Assembly (NCBI GenBank): GCA_019873735.1
Contig: JAIOAQ010000001.1
Span: forward strand, 124,001 to 188,000
Length of the DNA: 64,000 nt
Direction of reading: 5' to 3'
Source of the DNA: Chloroflexota bacterium
GTDB lineage: Bacteria > Chloroflexota > Anaerolineae > Anaerolineales > Villigracilaceae
Shown: one piece after another, positions 18,150 to 26,025 of the stretch
How the letters are laid out: each line of letters begins with the position of its first letter
How positions within the stretch are numbered: the stretch's first letter is position 1
Notes under the pieces: generated by a model
Seen by the model: the letters and a program-made list of their open reading frames with translations, nothing else
Database searches by the model: none
Told to the model about the DNA's origin: nothing
Position numbers and translations under genes: made by a program

Positions 18150-19481
18150 TCAGACCTTATGTGCCCTGAACTGCGGCAGATATTCTTTGTGGACGGCAAA
18201 CAGTTCATTGGTCATCTCCCGAATCTCGGCCAGCGAGAGGACGGCGGCGGTCAACGGGTCGTGGCAGATGGCGCGATAAACCATGACCGGATCGCCGGCG
18301 AGCGAGGCCTGGATGGCCATCTCCTCGATGCCGCTGGAAAGTTGGGTCAGCAAGGCGCATTCGGGCGGCAGCGCGCCGACGTGCATGGGGTGGAATCCGG
18401 CGCGGTCCACCAGCACGGGAACTTCGACGCAGGCGCCCTGGGGCAGGTTGGTGATGAGGTGGGTGTTCTGGACGTTGCCGTTGAATTTGAACGGTTCGCC
18501 GCCTTTGAGGGCGTTGATGATGTAGGCGGCGTATTCATGGCCGCGCTTCAGGTCGTCCTCGGTCAACGGGCGGGCGAGTTCGGCCTTCACCTGGTCTTGC
18601 CAGGTGGCTTCGTTGCGCTGATATTCCTTCAGGATGTAGGCGTACTCGCCGGGATTCCAGTTGGTGCCGTGCGTGCAGTATTTTTCGATCAGGTCGGGGC
18701 GTTTGCGGAACCACCAGTTGTACTCGGAGTTGTGGCCGCTTGATTCGGTGACGTACTTGCCCAGCGCCAGGTACATTTCGTTGCGCACGGGTTCGGCGTT
18801 GTAGATTTCGGGGCGGGTGGTGATGGCCTCGTGGAGCAGGGGGTAGGCATCCTGGCCGCGCCAGCGGAAATCGAGGTACCAGGCCTGGTGGTTGATTCCG
18901 GCGCAGAGGTAGTCAATCTCTTCGTAAGGCGCGCCAATCCATTCGGCCAGCATCATGGCCGTGCCTTGCACCGAGTGGCATAGACCGGTGACGGTGATGA
19001 AGGATTGTTTTTGGATGGCCGAGACGAGCATGGCCATCGGGTTGGTGTAGTTGAGCAGGACGGCGTCCGGGCAGTAACGCTCCATGTCGCGAACGATGTC
19101 CATCATCGGGTTGATGGTGCGCAGGAAGCGGAAGATGCCGCTGGGGCCGCGCGTGTCGCCGACGTTGATGTCCACGCCGTATTTTTGGGGGATTTCGATG
19201 TCGTGCCGCCAGACTTCGGTGGAACCGGCCAGGATGGTGGTCAGGACGACGTCGGCGCCTTTGAGCGCCTCGGCGCGGTCGAGGGTGGCCGAGACGGTGG
19301 CGGGCCGATTTCCGGCGGCGATCAATTTTTCCACGCCCTTTTTGGCCCATTCCAGCCGCCCGGGATGGATGTCCATCAAGGCCAGGTGAGCGTCTTGAAG
19401 GAGGGGGAAGGTCAGGATGTCGCGCACGAGTTCGTGGGTGAAGCCGAGCGAACCGGCGCCGATAAACGTGATTTTGGTCAT
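18150..19481 (-). CDS. GH4 family alpha-galactosidase-like (MelA-type)
   Basis: [21 protein letters not shown]...[15 protein letters not shown]...[11 protein letters not shown]...[13 protein letters not shown]. Confidence 0.88.
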   Translation of the reverse strand: MTKITFIGAGSLGFTHELVRDILTFPLLQDAHLALMDIHPGRLEWAKKGVEKLIAAGNRPATVSATLDRAEALKGADVVLTTILAGSTEVWRHDIEIPQKYGVDINVGDTRGPSGIFRFLRTINPMMDIVRDMERYCPDAVLLNYTNPMAMLVSAIQKQSFITVTGLCHSVQGTAMMLAEWIGAPYEEIDYLCAGINHQAWYLDFRWRGQDAYPLLHEAITTRPEIYNAEPVRNEMYLALGKYVTESSGHNSEYNWWFRKRPDLIEKYCTHGTNWNPGEYAYILKEYQRNEATWQDQVKAELARPLTEDDLKRGHEYAAYIINALKGGEPFKFNGNVQNTHLITNLPQGACVEVPVLVDRAGFHPMHVGALPPECALLTQLSSGIEEMAIQASLAGDPVMVYRAICHDPLTAAVLSLAEIREMTNELFAVHKEYLPQFRAHKV

Positions 19482-19486
19482 GCGAT

Positions 19487-20332
19487 TTATCCTTTCAAAC
19501 CACTGAGGGTAATGCCTTCAACGATCCAACGCTGGACGAACAGGAAAACAATCAGCACCGGCAGGATGACCAGCACCGAGGCGGCCATTGTCAGATGGTC
19601 GTTGCCAACCATGCGATTGGAGAACCAGGTCAGGATGATGGGCAGGGTGCGCACATTTTTCTCGGTCAGGACAATCAACGGCCAGAGATAAGCATTCCAG
19701 TTGAACATGAACGTCAACATGCCGAAGGTTGCCAGGGCAGGGCCCATCTGCGGCAGGGCAATGCGCCGGAAGATGTAAAATTCGCCTGCGCCGTCCACGC
19801 GCGCCGCGTCGAGCAGTTCGTTGGGGATGGCCAGCGCAAACTGCCGGAACAGGAAAATCCCAAAAGCATCAACGGCGGCAGGGAGTATCAAGCCTAACAG
19901 GTTATTGAGCAGTCCAAGTTTTGCCAGGATGAGATAGCCGGGAATCATGGTCATCTGTGGTGGAATCATCATCAGCGACAGGATAAACCAGAAGAGCGCC
20001 TTTTTGCCCTTGAACTCGAACTTGGCAAAGATGTAACCAAAGAGCGAACTGGTAAACAAGACCTGCGCCACATTCGCCAGCGCGATAATGGCCGAGTTGC
20101 GGTAAAAAATCCCCAGCGGTAAATCCTTGTCCGTCAGCACGCGCTGATAGTTACCGAGTGTAAACTCCTGGGGGAAAAAGGTGGGCGGAATTTGCCGAAT
20201 CTCGCGCCCGGTCTTGAACGAGCCGAGTATCATCCACAGGAACGGCAAGAGCGCGATCAGGCTGGCAGGGATAAGGACAAAATAGGCAAGATTCAGGCGA
20301 AACCTGCGGTGAGGCCGGGAAAACGTGGTCAT
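19487..20332 (-). CDS. carbohydrate ABC transporter permease (MalG-type)
   Basis: Start taken at [11 protein letters not shown]; multiple [26 protein letters not shown] (EAA loop). Confidence 0.92.
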   Translation of the reverse strand: MTTFSRPHRRFRLNLAYFVLIPASLIALLPFLWMILGSFKTGREIRQIPPTFFPQEFTLGNYQRVLTDKDLPLGIFYRNSAIIALANVAQVLFTSSLFGYIFAKFEFKGKKALFWFILSLMMIPPQMTMIPGYLILAKLGLLNNLLGLILPAAVDAFGIFLFRQFALAIPNELLDAARVDGAGEFYIFRRIALPQMGPALATFGMLTFMFNWNAYLWPLIVLTEKNVRTLPIILTWFSNRMVGNDHLTMAASVLVILPVLIVFLFVQRWIVEGITLSGLKG

Positions 20333-20334
20333 CG

Positions 20335-21327
20335 TCAATACTCCAATTCTGTGTTCAGCAGGCGGTTTTGCAGCAGAGATATGCTCAGTATCATCAGGAA
20401 CATCACAATTGAGACAGCCGCTGCCCATCCCATTTTCTGATAGCGGAAAGCATAGTTATAGATGTGCAACAACAAGACCTGGGTTTGGCCTTGGGGGCCA
20501 CCATCGGTCATGACCTGTACGATGTCAAACACCTGGAAGGCTGAAATCATGGTCAGAATGGCGGTCAGCAGGATGGTGGGCATCAGCAAGGGGATGACAA
20601 TGCGGGTCAACAACTGCCACGAGTTCGCGCCGTCTATTAGGGCAGCGTCCTTGATTGTTTGCGGAATGCCCTGCAGGGCGGCGATAAAAATGACCATGTT
20701 ATAGCCCAGGTCCTGCCAGAGATAGGCCACGATGACCGCAAACAACGCGACGGGAATCCCCGCCACAACCAGGCTGGGGTCTCCGGTCCAGTTGATGGCA
20801 ACCAGTTTCCCCGTTACGCCGCCCAGGATGGCGTTCAATAGTCCGCGTTGGGGATGAAACACATAGCCCCACATGATGGCAACCCCCACCGAAGGCGCAA
20901 GCACCGGCAGGAAGAACAGCGTCCGAAAAATACCTTTGACCCGCTTGTTGACGGATTCAATCATGAACGCCAATGGCAGCGTCACCAACAGGTTGAGCGG
21001 CACGACCAGCGTCACAAATAACAGGGTGGTCTTGACGCCGGTATGAAATTGCTGCACTTCCAGCGGTGCATCCGGCGAAGAATACAGCATTTTTTGGAAG
21101 TTTTGTAATCCCACAAAAGGATTGTCCCCGCCAAAACCCAGGAAGCCGCCCATTCGTCGGGGGCTGTAATCGAAAAAAGCCAGCGCGCTGCCCCAAAGCA
21201 GGGGGAAAACCGTCCAAAATACCATGAAAAGTAGCAGGGGGATGATAGCAAGGGCGACAAATCGCTTTTTTGCCGAGTCGCGCCCGGAGAACAATCGCTG
21301 CCAGCCAGGCCAGGTGGATAGGGCCAT
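20335..21327 (-). CDS. carbohydrate ABC transporter permease (MalF-type)
   Basis: Start taken at MALSTWPGWQ; DAALIDGANSWQLLTRIVIPLLMPT EAA loop. Confidence 0.92.
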   Translation of the reverse strand: MALSTWPGWQRLFSGRDSAKKRFVALAIIPLLLFMVFWTVFPLLWGSALAFFDYSPRRMGGFLGFGGDNPFVGLQNFQKMLYSSPDAPLEVQQFHTGVKTTLLFVTLVVPLNLLVTLPLAFMIESVNKRVKGIFRTLFFLPVLAPSVGVAIMWGYVFHPQRGLLNAILGGVTGKLVAINWTGDPSLVVAGIPVALFAVIVAYLWQDLGYNMVIFIAALQGIPQTIKDAALIDGANSWQLLTRIVIPLLMPTILLTAILTMISAFQVFDIVQVMTDGGPQGQTQVLLLHIYNYAFRYQKMGWAAAVSIVMFLMILSISLLQNRLLNTELEY

Positions 21328-21447
21328 GTGAGCCTCCTTGGTTCCCTTTCCGCTCAAAGTGTGGCGGAAAGGGAACCAAAAAACATCGCTAACAACATCT
21401 TATAGGCTGAAGATAGTTCCTTGTGCCTCAAATCTTCTAGATGTTTG

Positions 21448-22791
21448 TTATTTGAACGAACCTTGCACCGCGTTTTCGATGGTTGCCAGGGTTTCTTCCG
21501 CAGTTGCGTTTCCTTGCAGGTAATTCAATACTTCTGGGTAAACCACCTCGTACCAGACGAAATCCCGGTCAGGGAATTGCCCTTCGTACTGGCCGTATTC
21601 CAGGAAGCCGAGGAACGGTTCAAAGTAGGGGAACTCGGAGACCAGTTTCTGGGCATTCTCGCCTTTGATGTTGTCTTTCAAAGCCGGCAGCGTGCCGGAA
21701 GCCAGATTCCACTGCAAGGCGTTGGCCGAATCCAGAGTCACAAACTTGACAAAGTCCCAGGCGGCTTGCTGCACTTTGCTGTTGGCAGAAACCGTCAGCC
21801 CCCAACCCGAAGCAGCCGCAAAGACAGGCGTATCGCCAACCGACGGCAGCGGCTGGTAAATGGTCACTGCTGCAACGTCGGCAAAATCGCCGCTGTATTC
21901 CGGGATGGCCCACGGCCCGATCAGGCCTGCCGCGCTGGTCTCGGCAAAGTACGAGTCGCCTACCCAGTTTTCTTCATCGTTGAAAAGCAAGGGGTCAACC
22001 AGACCCACATCCACCAGGCGCTTCATCAGTTCGAGAGTCTTGAGCCCTTCGGGCGTGTTGACGGTATACGTGCTGTCCTTCAGGTATTGCCCGCCATATT
22101 GCAGATATAGCGAATGGAACATGGTGGCAATCCCATCCGAGCCGGTGAAATGCAGCCCGGCGCGGGTCATCACCCCATCCTGCACAACCGCCATCTTCTG
22201 CAAATCTTCGATGGCTTCGTCCCAGGTTGCCCAGCCATCCTTGTAGTTGGTCGCGCCGACTTCGTCTGCAATGCGGGTGTTGAACAGCACCGCCCCGTAT
22301 TCGATGTTGAATTCCTGCGGAATGCCGTACAACTTTCCATCACAAATGTACCCGCCCAGCGGCGCATCGAGCAGTTTGCCCTTGACCTCTTCCAGCGAAG
22401 CAACGCTGGCGGGCATCTCGGCCAGGTTGCCGCCTTCGGCGTAGGAGCAAACCCACGAGCCAAACATTTGCAGGATGTCGGCCTCGGTCTTGGCAGGCAG
22501 GGCAGTTTGCAGAGTCTGGATGTAAGTATCGTAGTCGAAGGTTTCAAAAACGATGTTTACGTTGGGGTTCTGTTTCATGTACTCTGCCGCCAGCGCTTCG
22601 TACCCGGCATTGAACGAACTGTTTTGGTGCGTCCAAACGCGCAGAGTGACTTTTTCGCCAGCCGGCTGGGCAGGCGCGGAATCGCCGGCAGGCTGTCCGG
22701 CTGGCTGGTCTGCCGCAGGCTTTGTCCCGCCGCCGCAGGCTGCCAACAACAGAGCCAGCACCATCAGGGAAATGAATAACTTGGTTTTCAT
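21448..22791 (-). CDS. extracellular solute-binding protein, sugar ABC transporter lipoprotein
   Basis: Lipobox LALLLAACGGG; VTLRVWTHQNSSFNAGYEALAAEYMKQNPNVNIVFE. Confidence 0.93.
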   Translation of the reverse strand: MKTKLFISLMVLALLLAACGGGTKPAADQPAGQPAGDSAPAQPAGEKVTLRVWTHQNSSFNAGYEALAAEYMKQNPNVNIVFETFDYDTYIQTLQTALPAKTEADILQMFGSWVCSYAEGGNLAEMPASVASLEEVKGKLLDAPLGGYICDGKLYGIPQEFNIEYGAVLFNTRIADEVGATNYKDGWATWDEAIEDLQKMAVVQDGVMTRAGLHFTGSDGIATMFHSLYLQYGGQYLKDSTYTVNTPEGLKTLELMKRLVDVGLVDPLLFNDEENWVGDSYFAETSAAGLIGPWAIPEYSGDFADVAAVTIYQPLPSVGDTPVFAAASGWGLTVSANSKVQQAAWDFVKFVTLDSANALQWNLASGTLPALKDNIKGENAQKLVSEFPYFEPFLGFLEYGQYEGQFPDRDFVWYEVVYPEVLNYLQGNATAEETLATIENAVQGSFK

Positions 22792-22903
22792 CTTTCTTCT
22801 CCTTTATCAACTTGGATGACCGCGACACCACGCTCCCGCGCGTGCCAGACAGGGAACGCGGCCATCTGATAAAGCGCACCCCGCCGCTCGCATACCACCA
22901 AAC

Positions 22904-23932
22904 CTATTCCAGCATCACCACCGTCCTTAGATTTTTCGGCCGGTCAGGGTTCAACCCCTTGGCCAGCGAACGATAAAAAGCCATCAATTGCAGGACGGGC
23001 AGGTACAGGACGCCGCGCCCGCTTTCGGGGATTCCCGACCCGAAGACGACCTCCGCTTCAGACTCCCCGAGGCTGGCTGCCGTTGCCCCCAGCCCGGCCA
23101 TCTCTGACAGCACCTTCGCCTCGTGGACTCGATTCGCGTCTGAGAGCATTCCCACCACCACTGTATTGGCATTGACCATGCTCATCGGTCCGTGCCGGAA
23201 CTCGAGGAAGTGGAACGGCTCGCTGTGGGTGAGGGTCATCTCTTTCATCTTGAGATTGGCTTCACAGGCAAGTCCATAGCGGATGCCCGAACCGAGAAAA
23301 TAAAATCTGTCGAAGTCCAGGTTTTCACCAACCTCCTTTGCATACGGCTCATACCGATCAATCAACCGCTGACCCGTCTCAGGCAATTTCCCCATCGCAT
23401 CCAGCAAATCTGCCCGCCCGGCCATCTTCGCGCCGAGCGCCGCCGCGGCCACATACATCGAAGCGAAAGAACGTGTCTGCGCGACGGATTCTTCCTGTCC
23501 CTCGTCAATCACCACGTTGACATCCGCCAACCGGGAAAGGGCTTCGTCGTAGTTGCTGATGACCACTACCTCGCCGCGTTTCTCGGCCTTGAACTTTTCC
23601 ACCGCCCTGACCGTCTCGGTCGTCGTCCCGGAGCGGCTGACGGCCACCAGCAGTTGGCGCAAACCGGAATTTTGTGTGATGACCGTTTGCGGATTCAACA
23701 GCAACTCCCCGCCCGGCACGGCCCGCGCCGCGCGCCCGGTCAACTCCTGATACAGCGCTGCCGCCGCAAGCGAAAGATAATAAGTGGAACCGCAGCCTGT
23801 AAAAAGCACCTGATCGTACTCCGCCGCCTGCGGCAAAGCCGTCATGCTGACCAGATTCAAGGCCTGCTCCCACGCCCGAGTCTGGGATTTGATTTCGTGG
23901 TAGGTGTGATAGTCTTCTCGTCTCATTGTCAT
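22904..23932 (-). CDS. SIS-domain protein (GlmS C-terminal/AgaS-like sugar isomerase or deaminase)
   Basis: VLFTGCGSTYYLSLAAAALYQELTG...QLLVAVSRSGTTTETVRAVEKFK...VVISNYDEALSRLAD. Confidence 0.85.
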   Translation of the reverse strand: MTMRREDYHTYHEIKSQTRAWEQALNLVSMTALPQAAEYDQVLFTGCGSTYYLSLAAAALYQELTGRAARAVPGGELLLNPQTVITQNSGLRQLLVAVSRSGTTTETVRAVEKFKAEKRGEVVVISNYDEALSRLADVNVVIDEGQEESVAQTRSFASMYVAAAALGAKMAGRADLLDAMGKLPETGQRLIDRYEPYAKEVGENLDFDRFYFLGSGIRYGLACEANLKMKEMTLTHSEPFHFLEFRHGPMSMVNANTVVVGMLSDANRVHEAKVLSEMAGLGATAASLGESEAEVVFGSGIPESGRGVLYLPVLQLMAFYRSLAKGLNPDRPKNLRTVVMLE

Positions 23933-24996
23933 TTTGTCCTATCGTCTTGGGGAGTGAGGTGCCTGTGCGGGTTCAAGATTTTCTCTGCGTTTGCGTGATA
24001 CACCTTCTTCAGCACCTCTTCGGGCAGGTAGAGGCCATAAACGTACCAGCGTCCCTGTTGGGGAATTTCGCCCACGTTGTAGTTGAAATATTCGTCATCG
24101 GTTTCCAGGAAGCGGTAGGCCAGGCGATAGGCCTCGGGGTCGGGCCCCATGTCCGAGCCGAACAGGATGCGGTCCTGATACTGGATGAAAAAGCGGCGGG
24201 CGGTGTAAGGCTGCCGCCCCAACTCGCCCAGCCGGGCAGAAATGTCAATGTGGTAATTGGGACAGTCATCGAGCATCCGGCCCACCCAGGCCAGGTTTTC
24301 GGCATAACAGCCCCCATGCGCCCCGATGAAGGTCGTTTGGGGGTGACGTTTGACCAGGTTGTAGAAAGCGTTCAGAATGTCCAGGAACGGGGGGAACGGC
24401 GGGCTGGTGAAAGCCCACTCGGGGTGCCGGCCGAGTTCCTCCCAGCGCTCGTTGGTCTCGTCAATCGGGTCGAAGAAGGCCGCCGGGTCGGCGACATGCG
24501 CCAGCACCGGCAGGCCCAACTCGCCCGCTGCCTGCCAGATGGGGTCGAGACGCGGGTCGTCTACTTTGACGAGTTCGCCGTGCTGGTCCCGGACGTGCAG
24601 CCCAAACGGCTTCCAGATTTTCACGCCCTCCGCGCCCCACGATTTCTGGACCTCCAGACGGCGGGCGGCATATTCGGGGAAGGAATCGCCCAGTTTGGGC
24701 CATTGGCTCCAGTCCACGCCGCCGAAGATGTGAAAGCGCTCCGGGGCTTTGGCTTTGAAATAATCCAGGTGGGCCTGAAGGATGCCCTCGCCCCAGCCGC
24801 CATCCAGGTCCACATAGCCGACGACGCCGGCCTGATCGAGTTGATTGAGCAGTTCGGGCAGGGGTTTTTTATCCCAGCCGCCGCCGAACGGCTCGCCCAG
24901 GTGATTGTGCGCGTCAATGACCGGGAAGCGCGGTTTTGTGACCAGGGTGGTTTTGGTCACAAGTTGCGAACGGGGGCGGAAGTTTTCCAGCAACAT
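23929..24996 (-). CDS. amidohydrolase family protein
   Basis: Start taken at MLLENFRPRS; FPVIDAHNHLGEPFGG...FIGAHGGCYAENLAWVGRMLDDCPNYHIDISARLGELG...RILFGSDMGPD. Confidence 0.85.
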   Translation of the reverse strand: MLLENFRPRSQLVTKTTLVTKPRFPVIDAHNHLGEPFGGGWDKKPLPELLNQLDQAGVVGYVDLDGGWGEGILQAHLDYFKAKAPERFHIFGGVDWSQWPKLGDSFPEYAARRLEVQKSWGAEGVKIWKPFGLHVRDQHGELVKVDDPRLDPIWQAAGELGLPVLAHVADPAAFFDPIDETNERWEELGRHPEWAFTSPPFPPFLDILNAFYNLVKRHPQTTFIGAHGGCYAENLAWVGRMLDDCPNYHIDISARLGELGRQPYTARRFFIQYQDRILFGSDMGPDPEAYRLAYRFLETDDEYFNYNVGEIPQQGRWYVYGLYLPEEVLKKVYHANAEKILNPHRHLTPQDDRTK

Positions 24997-25015
24997 GGCT
25001 ACAGGCCGGAAGAGA

Positions 25016-25789
25016 TCAGGCGACGATGACGCGCAGGCCGCGCTCGCGCAGCGCGTCAAGGAGGTCGGGAGGCGTGGCGGCGTCGGTGACAACGGTGTGG
25101 ACGCTCTCCAGCGGGGCGAGAAACGCCGTGGCGACGCGGCCGAATTTGCTGTGATCGGCAACCAGGATCACTTCCTGCCCGGCTTTGAGAATGGCGCGGT
25201 CGGTCATGGTTTCGGGCAGGTAATCGTTGGTCAGCCCGTGTTCCAGGCTGATGGCGCGCGTCCCGATGATCACTTTGTCGACGCGCACTTCGCTCAAGGC
25301 CTGCTCGGTCAGATGGCCGATGAAGGAGAGTTCGCTATCGCGCAATTCTCCACCCAGGCAGATGACGTGAATGTTTTCCAGGCCGGCCAGGGCGTTGATG
25401 ACCGGCAGGGAATTGGTGATGACGGTCAGGCGGCTGCGCGTCCGCAGGGCGCGGGCCGCTTCGAGGACGGTGCTGCCCGATCCGAGGAAGACCGTCTCGC
25501 CATCCTGAACGAGGGCAGCGGCGGCCAGACCGATGCGGCTTTTCTCCTCCGCCTGTTCGCCTTCGCGCTGCAGGATGGGGGCTTCGGGCGGGGCCAGACT
25601 GAGGGGAATGGCGCCGCCATGGACGCGCTGCAATTTCCCTTGTTCGGCCAGCGCTTCGAGATCGCGGCGGGCGGTGGCCTCGCTGACGTCGAAGATTTCG
25701 CACACCTCGCTGACGCTGATGCGCTGGTTGCGGGCCAGGATTTGCAGGATTTGATTCTGGCGTTCGGGGCTGGAAAGGAGGGTGTTCAT
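25016..25789 (-). CDS. DeoR/GlpR-family transcriptional regulator
   Basis: Start MNTLLSSPERQNQILQILARNQRISVSEVCEIFDVSEATARRDLEALAEQGKLQRVHGGAI. Confidence 0.93.
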   Translation of the reverse strand: MNTLLSSPERQNQILQILARNQRISVSEVCEIFDVSEATARRDLEALAEQGKLQRVHGGAIPLSLAPPEAPILQREGEQAEEKSRIGLAAAALVQDGETVFLGSGSTVLEAARALRTRSRLTVITNSLPVINALAGLENIHVICLGGELRDSELSFIGHLTEQALSEVRVDKVIIGTRAISLEHGLTNDYLPETMTDRAILKAGQEVILVADHSKFGRVATAFLAPLESVHTVVTDAATPPDLLDALRERGLRVIVA

Positions 25790-25805
25790 CGGGAAAATCG
25801 CTCGC

Positions 25806-25835
25806 AATCAATCATAATCAATCATAAACAATCAA
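25806..25835. promoter_or_regulatory. three tandem 10-bp repeats upstream of the DeoR gene, candidate operator
   Basis: AATCAATCAT-AATCAATCAT-AAACAATCAA, starting 17 bp upstream of ATG 25789. Confidence 0.6.
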
Positions 25836-25911
25836 ATCGTAGCGTGTTTTGCGAGCGATTTCAAGTGACAAATGTCATGTTTTGGCTGGTTCACATACGG
25901 AACAAGCCCAT

Positions 25912-25955
25912 AAAAAACAGGCCGTCCCAAAGGCAGGGAGACCTTCGGGACGGGT
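25912..25955 (-). terminator. rho-independent terminator after the NTPase-TPR gene
   Basis: Minus strand CCGTCCCGAAGG...CCTTTGGGACGG followed by CCTGTTTTTTA. Confidence 0.7.
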
Positions 25956-25994
25956 GTGGATAGGCCTTTGAATTGTCCTGCCGCGCGTGATCGC

Positions 25995-26025
25995 TGTAGG
26001 ACAACTGCTCCGCAGTTGTCCTACA
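25995..26025. repeat. perfect hairpin, copy 2 of the dispersed element; contains the stop codon of the NTPase-TPR gene
   Basis: TGTAGGACAACTGC-TCC-GCAGTTGTCCTACA; differs from 8256-8286 only in the 3-nt loop. Confidence 0.88.
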
